Positions 10,001 to 22,506 of a DNA stretch of 64,000 nt are shown piece by piece. The stretch is from Isoperla grammatica (taxonomy: Eukaryota > Arthropoda > Insecta > Plecoptera > Perlodidae). Both the position numbers and the translations under genes were made by a program. A model generated the notes under the pieces. That model was given only the letters and a program-made list of their open reading frames with translations, did not search any database and was not told the origin of the DNA. The stretch is from assembly GCA_945910005.1 (NCBI GenBank), contig OX246741.1:11995390-12059389 (forward strand), written 5' to 3'. Positions within the stretch are counted from its first letter, which is position 1. Every line of letters begins with the position of its first letter.

Positions 10001-10793
10001 TAATCTATACAAATTGATGGTCAACAGTCTTTTTGGTAAATTAATAGAAAATATGCGTAAACGAATCAATGTTACACTCGTGAACAATAAAAGAAGAATG
10101 TTAAAACTTGTGGCTTCTCCCGCCTTTGAAGGATTTAAAATGTTTCAAAATAACTTAGTAGCTGTGCATAGTAAGAAGAAAACTCTTATTTTAAACCGTC
10201 CAATATATGCAGGCTTTAGTATTTTAGATTTAAGTAAAGCTGTAATGTATGACTTTCACTACAATTACACAAAAAATAAGTATGGCAATCGAGCACAGCT
10301 TCTTTTCACTGATACTGACTCTCTGTGTTACGAAATTGAAACAAAAGATCTTTACGAGGACATGAAGTCAGATGAACATTTGTTTGACACGTCTAATTTT
10401 CCTAAAGATCACACACTTTTTAGTAAGAAAAACATGAAAGTTCTGGGAAAATTTAAGGATGAAATGGAAGGTAAGCCTGTTCGAGAGTTTGTTGGTTTGA
10501 GAGCTAAGATGTACTCCATTTTAGCTAATGACTCTGATAATAATAAAAAAGTGGGTAAGGGCATTGTAAGAGCAACTTTAAAACATCATATTCGACACGC
10601 TGACTATAGAAAGTGTTTATTATTCCGAAAAATGTACAGTGCTGGTATGGTATCTATTAGAAGTATAAATCATGAACTATATACAATCAAACAAAGGAAG
10701 CAGACCCTCTCTCCATACGATGATAAACGTTACATCAACTCTGATGGTGTTACTACATTTGCGTATGGACATTATAAAATTAAAAAAATGTGA
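7023..10793 (+). CDS. Zinc-finger / HNH / protein-primed family B DNA polymerase (complete copy)
   Basis: This 1256-residue protein should replicate a linear mobile or viral genome from a protein primer. Three C2H2 fingers are at the N-terminus (C11/C14/H27/H32; C40/C43/H56/H61; C67/C70/H83/H87). Residues 270-375 hold a conserved-looking segment with NKCFLW (Cys278) and HYFLIKD (His367), which could be an OTU-like cysteine-protease fold; this is inference. A further zinc motif starts at C391/C394. Exo I is D447/E449. An HNH/endonuclease VII-like cluster (C542, C545, DHNH, NKCN) follows at 542-575. Exo II is D593 and Exo III D738. Pol A is D834, Pol B is NSLFGK near 1001-1006, Pol C is D1097/D1099, and K1162-M-Y fits the KxY motif. 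Every catalytic residue I looked for is present. ATG 7023 is the first in frame, after candidate promoter and intron signals. No other Polinton-type gene is nearby. Confidence 0.93.
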   Translation: MESTKNRAYVCEVCDEAFKWKRALLRHKRVAHNLTTSFKCKLCPASFTREDNLKNHVKRDHSMLFQCALCTKEFAIKDDYLKHVHQHKLESAIKTANPEVTPMEVDDDSFNNGPCADNVSCDESFDGVAKSYKFKNTMYERDLLLFLNNHNDKVKELVLKNLSTFKGVKWYISMFVRFSREMEGEPQFTSPCFRSVCYTLLEENDFDDQFSDAFQKINALSSTFQKDGSNWGLEHVYYLELKVVQYAPLAGSSYIPLPSKLKLSKSIVNIQNYRDNKCFLWSVLAHLYPQTKNSQRVSKYEHLESELNMSGIDYPVKLSKLDIFEKNNNISINVFGWDKDIFPIRITKVHCEEHVNLLYVSNENNSHYFLIKDFNRLLHSLTKHEHRKFYCYLCLHRFTTQKLREEHHTLCSQHDPQKIQLPTDKDNILKFKDVQFSLKVPFIIYADFECISRKILGCDQTSDISHTTQVTNHEPSGFSYVIVDSKGNSLKQPVVYRGSQAVDKFLDAMLSEEDNLCKIMSKVVPIVMTDHDKKSFKEAVICHICNKALGLDRVRDHNHLDGIYRGAVHNKCNLAYTQAKYIPVVFHNLRGYDSHLIMQKLGKIENRRISVIPNTVEKYISFSVSNLRFIDSYQFLNDSLDSLVNNLVGYGIDRFVTLKKCFHQDKIHLLLRKGVFPYDYLDSEEKFLETNLPAQKFFHNVLTGEDLSDIDYKHAVDVWKAFDIKNLGEYQDLYVKTDVCLLADVFENFRLLCLDNYGLDPAHNYTSSGLTFHACLKMTGVQLELFTDPNMYLFIENGIRGGVSTISKRFSEANNKYVEGFDSDKPSKFITYWDCNNLYGVAMSDYLPISGFKWLTKGEIENITFENVPNDSNTGYILEVDLEYPVELHDIHNDYPLAPEKITISKNMISPYSENLVDDLDIRLNTKVTKLTPNLKNKKNYIIHYRNLKQYLSLGMKLLKVHKVLEFSQSPWLKPYVDFNTNKRQNAHNTFERNLYKLMVNSLFGKLIENMRKRINVTLVNNKRRMLKLVASPAFEGFKMFQNNLVAVHSKKKTLILNRPIYAGFSILDLSKAVMYDFHYNYTKNKYGNRAQLLFTDTDSLCYEIETKDLYEDMKSDEHLFDTSNFPKDHTLFSKKNMKVLGKFKDEMEGKPVREFVGLRAKMYSILANDSDNNKKVGKGIVRATLKHHIRHADYRKCLLFRKMYSAGMVSIRSINHELYTIKQRKQTLSPYDDKRYINSDGVTTFAYGHYKIKKM

Positions 10794-10800
10794 TTGTAAA

Positions 10801-10904
10801 GTATATGTAATGTAAATATATCTGGAGGTGATTCGCACTAAAGTTCGAATTAGAGACTGGAATATCTTGCTCTAGTGTGATTCACCATCTGGTTTACATA
10901 TACT
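10801..10904 (+). other. 3' hairpin after polymerase copy 2
   Basis: Identical to the inverted repeat at 3006-3109, again 8 bases after the stop codon. Confidence 0.6.
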
Positions 10905-10950
10905 ATTTGTTTGACTTTTTAAGTGTAACATTAAATCTGTATTACATTAT

Positions 10951-10956
10951 AATAAA
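10951..10956 (+). terminator. Polyadenylation signal AATAAA, polymerase copy 2
   Basis: Same AATAAA as in copy 1, about 160 bases after the stop. Confidence 0.45.
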
Positions 10957-13462
10957 AGAATATCATCTACGTGTGTGTACTTCTCTCTTATTTAAATCCT
11001 TTCCATCTCAACATATCCTATATAGAACTTGAATAACTTAATGTACTATAGATAACATTCACGATAAATCTATGTACCACTGTAACCCTCAAATAGACAA
11101 AAAAACAAGCTAGATAAAAACCGTTTCTATTTAAATTGATGCAAGTATGAAGTAAAATAAAATAAATTAACAATTTTGATATGACATAAGTAGAGATATG
11201 TGTTTTAGCATTGATTGATTTTACATTTGGTATGAATTTTTCTATTTTATTATTAATGGATTCTATGCCTCGGAGATTGGAGGGTTAACCACATCCTGGC
11301 TCGATTTTGGAAACAGGTGTGTGAGATTATATATTATTATAAAATTAGCATTTTGCAGTGTTTTCAAAACTTTCACTGATTTCAGTTCACCTATTCAGTA
11401 TCTAAAATCGATATCACAAAAAAAAAACGTATCTCTAGACGCAAGCATACCACATGATGATAAGCAACATAGCAACTCTAATGGTGTCACTATTTATACT
11501 TAAAAGACAATTAGTTTGATCATGGTATTAACAACTAAGAACTTTCATTGTTATAAAATTTTAAAAAATTTGAAATATATTACTAGGTGAGCCTTTTTTT
11601 TGTTGATTTGTATACATGCAAAAAAATGTACATTTTAATGTGTAAATCAAAGAACAACGGGATGCGTAATATCCTCGGTTCGAGTGGTTTACATGAAATA
11701 ACATTGGTAATATATTGTCACTGACATACTGTTAGTTTATACAGGGTATTTAAAATAGTAAAGAATGAAAAGTGATTGGGTTATTTAAAAAAATGCGTTT
11801 TATGGAATATGCACAATCACACGAACATGCAAACACTAGTCTTGTAGTCTGATATAGCTCTCTTGAGAATATTAAGAAGGTAGGGTTCACGATCCCTCGG
11901 CAGAGCTGTGGGTGGAACACAATCTCTCTCTCTCTCTCTCTCTCTTTTGCTTTCGCTAAGCTCTCCGCGATGAAAAGAAGTTGATCATATCCGAACATTT
12001 AAATGGTAGCAAATAGCACTTCTAATCTTTTCGATATGGCGTAGCACGTTGGTGATATAAATAAAGTAGTACATTGAACTCTTTGATAATCTTATTTCTT
12101 TTTAATCGTACCCTTAACCTCATCTCAACTTCGATGATAATCTAACCCCTAATTATTATTGATTTTTTCTATATTTTAAAACTTTTTATATTTCATTAAA
12201 TACTTAGAATATTCATTTGTTTACTGCGGAGATCTATGCATAGTAAGTTTGAACTATACACAATGATTGCAGTAGGTAGGTGACGAACCTGTGTCATCAA
12301 CAATGCCTTGTGATTGTTGTGGATGAGCCATTTTTTTTTCTAAATACTCTACTCAGCTGTTAGTTTAACTCGAACGCGTCTCCAACCAGTGAGCGGTGGG
12401 CGGAGCCAACTTGGATTGCACTTGTTCAAGGTCACACGGTGGCTAATCAAGCGCCTCACGGCAGGCAGCGGCGGGGTCAAGGTCAAAGGTCATGTCCTGT
12501 GCCAGAACCGCCATTTTCTCCCTACTATTACTTATTTCTTAATACTTTTTATTTATTACTTGTGTGTGCTATTCGGTTAGGTAGAAGAACGATTTTGTAA
12601 TTACTCCTCGCGATTTTTGTTTTGTACTTTGTATATTGCAAATTTCAACAGAATAAAGATATATTGTATTGTATTGTATTATATTGTGCGCCCGGTGCGT
12701 ACCAGTAGAGCACGCAATGAGATACTTCAACCGGGTCCTAATAGAAATGGTGGGGGTAATGGAGACGTCCCCCCCCCCCCACCATATTACACGAGATGAC
12801 GTCACTACTTCAATGTAGACATGGCCTAAACCATTACATTTAATGCCGCAATCCGACTGAAAGCCCCTTTAGCTCGTCTTGAAACAACATAGGGAGGGGG
12901 TCTGAAGAATGTAGGAAAGAGCAATCGTCAGTTATAACGCACGAAACAGCTTCGCCTATTTCACGTCTTGTCACTGAATATTACGGCCATTACGGAAGTC
13001 AAACTACGCGCGTGTAATGTATTTCTCTCGGGGTCTTTCCATCTGCACAAACTATACCTTTCAAATAAAAAAAAAAAACATAACTTATTCGATGATGATT
13101 GGTGATCAACGTTAATTCACATTTAATGGTAATTTTTTTGTTTTCAGCACAAATGCACACATGGTGGGTGTTGATGAGTCTAAAGTTGCTTTACGCCTGT
13201 CTATATTATTGCAATAATGGTATTCTAGACGATGAAGGGTGATAGATGAAGCACAATTACAAAAACCAATAAATAGATAGATTCGTAGAGTCTACACATT
13301 TAGTCGCATAACTGATAACTCATAACTGTACTGATATTCACTGGAGGACTTTAATGCCTTATGCGGCATTCCATCTCACGTCCCTATAGGAGCCGTATTC
13401 TTAAAACTTACAACCGAAACGCATAAGCCACTAAGATGTTAGTGTATTAAAGCTGAAATTAT
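10957..13462. other. Non-coding downstream part of unit copy 2
   Basis: Repeats the content of 3162-5666: CT microsatellite near 11923-11946, ATTGT tail near 12661-12686, a 12-base C run near 12769-12780. No coding region is recognised. Confidence 0.6.
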
Positions 13463-13540
13463 CAATATAATTTTAAATACTCCTGTTATGGGAACATTTT
13501 GCAACTGTACAAAACGATATTTCTAACTGCACAAGTCTTA

Positions 13541-13687
13541 GGTCCAGTCTTACAATTTCCCAATAACTATTTATTCGTCGAATAGCTTGTTTTCTCCATG
13601 GCAACCACCAATCAAAACTCTTAAAATCCTCCAAATAGCTTAATTGCTATAAATAACTTTCTTATTAGAAGATTGTAAGACCGGCCC
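13541..13687. mobile_element. 147-bp hairpin MITE with TTA duplication
   Basis: Ends GGTCCAGTCTTACAAT and, reversed, GGGCCGGTCTTACAAT form terminal inverted repeats. TTA occurs directly outside on both sides (13538-13540 and 13688-13690). A 3-bp TWA duplication is the mark of PIF/Harbinger-type mobilisation. The interior (CCATGGCAACCACCAATC, reversed) recurs near 27310-27435 and 36194-36275. It codes for no protein. Confidence 0.8.
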
Positions 13688-13750
13688 TTACATTCGCTAT
13701 TTAGCAAAATGTGTCCAAATAATATAGGCTCTGAATCCTCCCTGACGACT

Positions 13751-14027
13751 GTATTCTTCCGCCAGGTTGTGTAGTGCGCGCATTGTTGCCATATCGCGCA
13801 AGCAGACTGGCTTTACTCGCCGTCGTTGTATTCTTCCGCCAGGTTGTGTAGTGCGCGCATTGTTGCCATATCGCGCAAGCAGACATGCTTTACTCGCCGT
13901 CGTTGTATTCTTCCGCCAGGTTGTGTAGTGCGCGCATTGTTGCCATATCGCGCAAGCAGACTGGCTTTACTCGCCGTCGTTGTATTCTTCCGCCAGGTTG
14001 TGTAGTGCGCGCATTGTTGCCATATCG
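13751..14027. repeat. 77-bp tandem repeat, 3.6 units
   Basis: GTATTCTTCCGCCAGG recurs at 13751, 13828, 13905 and 13982, exactly 77 bases apart. The GC-rich units (TAGTGCGCGCATTG) differ by one or two bases. Short frames here on both strands are products of the repeat. Confidence 0.95.
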
Positions 14028-14792
14028 GAGTAACGAGCGCAGCAGAGACGGTATTCAAAGCTCCAGTCGCTCTCGACATGAAAACGTTGCTAACTTTCTT
14101 TGACATTTTTCCAGTTGTGAAGAATTGCATGCCAAACAAATCCGACGTCGAAAACGTCTACTTCCACTTCAACATTCGAATTATGATAACAAATTAAGAA
14201 TGAAAAAATATCAAGGAATAAACTTTCTTTCATAAAGTCTCTAGCTATACAAACTCAGTTCATGACTGGAGTTGATATTTTACTTGCGAGTGTGTGAGAG
14301 ACCGAAGTAACTTGACATCTTTAATGCGGAAAATTAATTAGTTTGCTGAGGTTTGTTGACACAAACAGAAAAGGTCTAACTCAAATCTTCTGAGTGGGTA
14401 ACTTGTGACTTGTTGGCTGTGCAGGGTATAAAGATGCAGCGAGAGAGGAGAACGAATGTTTCAGATGTACGCCACTTATTCAAGTTGAAAGATGAAAGCC
14501 AATCAATAAAACTGTTAATAATACGGTTTTCTGGGCATTCTGCCGCTTACGATTGACATGTTTATGAAATACTTTCAAAATGCCCCGAAAACAGCTGTAT
14601 GATTATACTTGAAGGTCAAAGTTTGGGGGCGCACATTACACAAGACGGGGTCTGCGTGTCTGCGAGTCGTGACGGGTTAAGAGGACGTGGAATGGGAAGA
14701 TGAACCCCGAGGATCGATGACGTCATGAACATTTTAGAAGTCGATGCCAACTATTCCCTTTCATGATTACTTGGATGTAGTGACGGTTTTCA
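14028..14792. other. Spacer without recognised feature
   Basis: No long frame, RNA gene or clear repeat was found. Confidence 0.5.
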
Positions 14793-15155
14793 GGGCCTGG
14801 ATTCACGAAAATGCCTAACTCTTAAGTTATCCTAATTTTGACAAATCTTAGCTATAGATAAATGTAAAAAGATCATCTCTGGGTATTACTACACATTCAC
14901 AAATACAATATTACTATAGTTAATTAAAACGCTCTGATCAGGGTTCAAAATATTGTGCTTTAATTTTATGTGTGACAAGAAACAGTGTTCAGTCCAATTA
15001 CTACGTTCTTATTACTAGTTAAATTGCCGATATTATATACTATATTTTATTATTATTATGACACTGCAGAACCACATTTACCACAGATTTATATCACTAA
15101 TATTTGCCTATACTAGGACGTCTTAGAACTTAGGCACCTTTGTGAATCTGGGCCC
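14793..15155. mobile_element. 363-bp element with GGGCCYGGATTCAC-type ends
   Basis: The left end GGGCCTGGATTCACGAAA with ATGCCTAA pairs with the right end, which read in reverse is GGGCCCAGATTCACAAAG then GTGCCTAA. The interior is AT-rich and non-coding. No clear target-site duplication was found. A related end occurs at 21478-21515. Confidence 0.7.
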
Positions 15156-16340
15156 AGAAATATAAAGAAAGACAACAATGAAACAAATGAATTGAGCTGG
15201 TGGACAAGCCACAGGTTATCAATCAACTAAATTACGTTGTTGATTAGTGAGAGAAAAAGTTGTACCAACGGAGACATCCACCAGTTCAAGTTTTTTAATG
15301 ACGTCACCTGCAAGAAACCGTAAAAAGTCAATGCAAACGATTGAGATTCATTGGCTGTCTTTAAACTTTAATAGGAAATAATATATGCATGAGTTTCCAA
15401 CACATGTGGAAGTATATAAAATAAAAATACTGTAGATTGATATTCAGGCCAGGAACGTAATTTAAAAGTTTTAAAAGTAAATCTTCATTTCTATTATAAA
15501 GTTCAAAGGTTTGGATTTTCGATTTCCCGCAAAACGGTGCTACCAAACGAAACCCATGACATCTGGTTGGTCAGCTAACGTAGCATCCACAACGATTGGG
15601 TTCGCACGTTTGAGGCACAGCCACAAGAACCTAGGACAATCGGTTCTATAACCCTGAGTAACGCATCGATACCTCATCGTCTCACGTCAGCATAAGCCGT
15701 AAATATAAACATAATCTATTGTAGAAAAATCGACGCTGGTTCTTTTTAATAAAGATAAACACAAAAAGTATATAAAACACACTTTCCGTTCCATCGTCAG
15801 CCCTGGAAACCGGTCTCGCCAACATAAATCGGAAATGAAGATATACAAAATCTTCGAATATTTGTTTTCAACGGGGCTCATAGCAAACTTTTTTAAAGTT
15901 ACTCGGTCGGCAGTGAAATAATATTTAATATCAAACTGACGAATAAGGGAGGTGGAATCTATATCATAAAAAATTCCGTACGGGGAGGAAAGTGGAAAGA
16001 AAGGGCGTTATATGATGTAGATGCTCGGATATTGGACCCACCACCACCACAAGCAATGATGATATATATATCCACCGCCATATGCATTAGGTTAGGGGAC
16101 ATTCTAGGAACCTAAATCATAGACATCACTAGTGTTGAAATGTGTCTAGAGAGTATGTTGATGAAGTAACGGTGCAGAAATACGTCGATGCCGAAAAGTT
16201 GAGTTCTTTGGTGGAGGTGCCGGGTAGAAGTTTGATTCGTCAGTACAGTTCACCAGACAGGGCTAGAAGAACTCTTGGCGTGGGATGTGTGTAAGACCGA
16301 CACTAGTGCAGGCTAGACAGACCTGCCAGGTGGTCTAGTA
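15156..16340. other. Spacer without recognised gene
   Basis: Short frames at 15361-15546 and 15687-15881 show no domain or composition supporting a gene. No repeat structure was identified. Confidence 0.5.
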
Positions 16341-18063
<1,723 letters not shown>

Positions 18064-18066
18064 TTA

Positions 18067-18346
18067 GAGCCGGTTCACATAAATGACTATTGACTATTGA
18101 TTAAGTGATTTGAACCATATGCGATACGTGCTGACGTTCACACAACTTTACTTTTGACTTTTGACTATTGACTAACGAATTGAAATATCTCAATTCCTTA
18201 GTCAAGTCCACAGCCAATCAGCGCGCAGAACTCTCTCTCGCAGCCAATGAAAGGAGTCTTGTTAGTTGTGTGGCTTGACTAAGAAATAATCACGGTGGGG
18301 TTGTAGTCAATAGGCAATATTCACTAGTCATTTATGTGGACGCGGC
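18067..18346. mobile_element. 280-bp MITE with TTA duplication
   Basis: Inverted ends contain GCCGGTTCACATAAATGACT and, reversed, GCCGCGTCCACATAAATGACT-like sequence. TTA lies at 18064-18066 and 18347-18349. The interior carries repeated TTGACTATTGACT motifs on one side. The end sequence is of the same general type (GCYGGTYCAC) as the 191-bp elements at 34371 and 40317. Confidence 0.75.
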
Positions 18347-19070
18347 TTAACGATGCTATGAAGAAATTTAAGACCTGCCTGAATAGATGTTTATTTCCAA
18401 CTGTAGCCAACGAGCTTTTAATAGAAACCCACAACATCCAAGCCGGTTGCATGTAAGGCGTACGTTCTAAGAAGCGGTGGGTTTCCCTCTAGATGCGTCT
18501 ATCTGATTGGATAAGGGTGAACGCGAGGCATACGTGGGAGATACGAGGTTGTTAAGTTAGCACCATCGCCTAACAGCGTTGCCGATATCTCAGACGATCG
18601 CGTGACGGACATCACGCGACGTTGCCAAACCTACGCGCTGCCGTATCTAGATCTACACCGACGAGCGAACAAGGCGGTGTATTAGTCCAAGGGGGGACGC
18701 GAGATGATGGCAATACTGACTGAAGGTTTTCACTGACGTTATATTCCTCATTCACTAAGCGACTCATGGGCTTGAGAACTACAACTACCCTCCACAACCC
18801 ACGCATTCTACGACAAATGATTGATGGTTAAGTATGTATTAAGAGTGTTCAAACCAAATAGCTTAAAAAGCGTTTTTTTTTTTTAAATTAAGATCCTTCA
18901 GCTTTGTGTTAATATTTATGATTGTGTGTCTAACGACGTACTCAACAACTTGGTCGTTATAATATGGTATCAGAGGAGATTGATGTAAAAGGATAAGTAG
19001 GAACGGTAGAAAAAGGTTTAAAGTTTATATATATAGATTGAACGGATCTTGGACGAAAAGAGGAAATTGG
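18347..19070. other. Spacer without recognised feature
   Basis: No gene, RNA gene or repeat structure seen. Confidence 0.45.
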
Positions 19071-19146
19071 AAGATCTCATTTCATTGCCTCTTATGATTG
19101 ACAGTCACCATGGGCCAAATTCTACCCCGCGGGCCCAGACGGTGCT
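19071..19146 (+). repeat. Dispersed repeat fragment (CTCTTAYGATTG / GGGCC family)
   Basis: Contains CTCTTATGATTGACAG, CACCATGGGCC, AAATTCTACCCC and GGGCCCAGACGG in order. The same order recurs at 40926-41165 (two copies) and 42617-42692, with a fragment near 21395-21425. No boundaries or coding content were identified. Confidence 0.55.
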
Positions 19147-19336
19147 GATACTCTAGCCAAAAGGGTTATTAGCTGCATTCGGTCCTCTAGCTATTAGAGT
19201 TACTAAATACGGATACGGTGCTCTAGCTATTAAAGGTATTAGCTACATACGGTGCTTTAGCTATCAGAGTTATTAGCTATATGGTGCTCTAGCTATTAGA
19301 GTTATTAGCTATACATACGGTGCTCTAGATATTAAA
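19147..19336 (+). repeat. Decayed minisatellite, units of about 33-40 bp
   Basis: Six imperfect units share GGTGCTCTAGCTATTA and GAGTTATTAGCTA. Spacing varies from about 33 to 40 bases, which indicates an old, diverged array. Confidence 0.6.
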
Positions 19337-20436
19337 CTATAGTTGTGTTATGATCAGCAGAGTAAACATAATAATGACTAATGTTTCACATATCACGAAC
19401 AAAGCCGATCATTATATACTCAATCAATCGGGATAAATGCTTGCTGGAAACCAGAGCCCCCGGGTGTAATTACCGACGAAGCTACCGAGGCCGCACACAA
19501 TCTCTGCCCTAGTTAACGACGTCGCTACAAGGTGGCACTAAAGATAAAGCATATCAGGAAGAAGGACGGTGGTTCGTGGTCACAACGTCTCAGCTGTTAA
19601 TATATACTAGACCCAACGTAACTATTCTCATGCTCACTAAATATAGCCAAGTCCAATAGTTTACCTCTCTAGCCTGGAGATACAGAACAAAACCGTCACA
19701 TAATTATGTAGTAAATAAAACAGAAACACAACCCAGTGAAATAGTGTCAATTTACAACATTGTCACAAATGTTAGAGAAATGAAGAGTGGAAGGGTGGAA
19801 AATAGGCAGTCAAATTTGGAAACGGGTAATTAAGAAGAAGGAAGTGGGAGATACGGGACGTTGTATTTGGGTTTTGGTTTTGTCGGAGGGGTGCGGGAGG
19901 GGCGTGGAAAGTAAAGTAAATTGTGTCTGTGCGGTTTAATTCAGTAGCCGGTTTCCGTATTGTTGCAGTTTCGAAGTAGGCGTGCGTCAAATGGTTCGAT
20001 GTCTGTTGTTAAGTATGCGATTTTATCAGTAGCAGAAAGTAGGCAATGTCCTATTAGCGTGTGTCTACACTTTCCGTCTGTATCGTCCTGTGATGAATTA
20101 TTTACTCATTGCAAATAAATAAAATAGTGTGTTTCTACTGTCTATCTTCTATGCTGCATATTACCATAATATTCCGTCTAGAAATTCAACTTTTCTGTGA
20201 ATAAATATGTCTAACAAAGGTGTACACGCAATAGTCTACAAATTGAGTTTAGCCTTACTTTTGGTTCAATAGGAAGATAAATAATAATATTACTTTGTGC
20301 AGAGTGCAAATATGATATCGAGTAATTCGAAAAGATGTGTTCGAACCACTTCATCTTGAACTAATATAGAGTTTCACTTCGATCTCCGAGTATAAGTGAA
20401 TACTCGGCGCTGTGAAAGCAAATGGAAGTCTTTCAA
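19337..20436. other. Spacer without recognised gene
   Basis: AT-rich; the frame at 19772-19990 shows no protein features. Confidence 0.45.
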
Positions 20437-20962
20437 CGTCATATCTCTGCCATTATGATCGCGAGTTCGAGATATCTCGAGGCGAGCGGTGTCGAGTATC
20501 GACAGTGCTGCTCGAGGCGGCGGACCAGCAACTTACTTGACTCACATCTCTGCCATTACGATCGCGAGTAGTTCGAGATATCTCGAGGCGAGCTGTGTCG
20601 AGTGTCGACAGTGCTGCTCCCAGCGGCGGACCAGCAACTTACTTGACTCACATCTCTGCCATTATGATCACGAGTAGTTCGAGATATCTCGAGGCGAGCG
20701 GTGTCGAGTATCGACAGTGCTGCTCGAGGCGGCGGACCAGCAACTTACTTGACTCACATCTCTGCCATTACGATCGCGAGTAGTTCGAGATATCTCGAGG
20801 CGAGCTGTGTCGAGTGTCGACAGTGCTGCTCGCGGCGGCGGACCAGCAACTTACTTGACTCACATCTCTGCCATTATGATCGCGAGTTCGAGATATCTCG
20901 AGGCGAGCTGTGTCGAGGGTTGACAGAGCTGCTCGCGGCGGCGGACCAGCAACTTACCTGAC
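20437..20962 (+). repeat. 106-bp tandem repeat, about 5 units
   Basis: CATCTCTGCCATTA recurs every 106 bases (slightly shorter at the ends). Each unit contains the perfect palindrome TCGAGATATCTCGA and a second near-palindrome GTCGAGTATCGAC. Short frames of 62-86 residues follow the unit and are not genes. Confidence 0.9.
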
Positions 20963-22506
20963 TCGCTCCGACAGGGATCTCTTTGTTTCGCGCAGAAGGG
21001 GCGGAAAAGTGGGAGCCATTGCATGAACAAGCGTAGTCCGACGGCTTGTTTTACTGTACGAGGCATGAATGTTATATTGAGAGGGGTCAAACAAAATAGT
21101 ATGCAGAGCAGTTAGACGTGGAGGGAGATATGTGAGACTGACCGAGAAAAGGATACAACAGACGAATGTAGGGGTTGAAAACATGAACATGAACTCGAAA
21201 TGAAACTAGCGGGTTGTTTGTAACAAATGCCGATAGTTTGACGATAGAAAGCTAAGAGACTTCTTGATTATGTGTTTTTAAGGACGTATACTCGATAGCT
21301 TAGGTCATACGACGTCTTCCGAATCAGATCCATTATCCATCGCGGGGGTTGTCATAAAGAGTCCAAGGCCAAATTACAGTGGGGGAATCCCCCCCCCTCT
21401 CTTACGACTGGCGCAGAGTCAGACTGAAGAGATTGTAATGATTTTGAAAGAAAGGTCGATGAGTCGACCAACAACCGAGACCCGGATTCACAAAAGGTTT
21501 TAACTTAAGCGGATCACTTTTCATCCCTATCAATCCGGGCACATTATTGGCTATTACTGACAAACTTATACCCTACTCTTGATGTTGCTAAGCAACTCAA
21601 TTATTGAGACGAAGATAATATTTCATACACATCGTTATACTCGTTACGAGTATACTCTTTACGAGTATTATCTACGATCAAAGATGGTGGCAACGCCTCT
21701 GTGACTTTATAATGTGCAACATACAATATAAAATAATCTTGCATTTGCATTAAGAAACATGTATATTATTCACCACTTTTATTTAAAACTGAATTGCATT
21801 AATAATATGACCGTCATGATAATTGTTAGCTGGTCAATGATTGGGGACAGTTTTATTGCTTCTTAATTTTGTTTTAGTGTAGAACCAAACAAAACACAAA
21901 GTATTAAAATCGCCCTATAAAGCTTATACTTCCCAAGAAATATGTTAATCAGGCTTGAGATCTCGTGAATCCTGGCTGCCTTTGCAGGTGTATTGAAGTA
22001 CTGAGGGAGCGTCGCGCACGATACTCCACAACTACGGTCGACGCTACGTTCGCATTATTCAACAGCCCAACCACTTGAGTTCCGCTTTACATATTTCCAC
22101 GAATACTAGATGTACGTAATGACTTTTTTTGTGCCCATCCGAAATCCAAACAAAACACAAAATAACCGCACTAATCGTCAATAAAAGTGTAATTAAATCA
22201 AGATTATTTATATATATAGCCTCCATTTTGTACGCTCTGTTTCCCAACGGACTGTACGAGAAATATTCTCTAGAATAATTTTAGTATTAAAATATCCCCA
22301 CGCGGTTGAAATAAATTGAATTACTCTCAAACATATTCCAACCACTCGTGGAGTTGATGTGATTACATATAACATGTTCATCGCGCACCCGTGCACAAGC
22401 GCATGTTATGTAATGTAATGGTGAACGTACATCTGCTCGCGAGGCTGCGGGCGATGCAATCAATGCAGAAGTGTAGCGGTCACTACAGTAATCAACATCA
22501 GGGGCT
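20963..22506. other. Spacer with two repeat fragments
   Basis: Holds a fragment of the CTCTTAYGATTG dispersed family near 21395-21425 and a single end like that of the 14793 element at 21478-21515 (CCCGGATTCACAAAA). The rest has no recognised feature. Confidence 0.4.

Larger units (their letters stand above)
7796..13462 (+). repeat. Direct duplication, copy 2 of the shared segment
   Basis: This is the second copy of 1-5666, offset 7795 bases (7796 after the C run near 12769). At 13462 the match stops abruptly and the sequence continues as unrelated DNA. The 201-bp inverted-repeat arm that follows copy 1 is therefore absent after copy 2. Copy 2 as a whole, 5667-13462, is 7796 bp. Confidence 0.95.
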
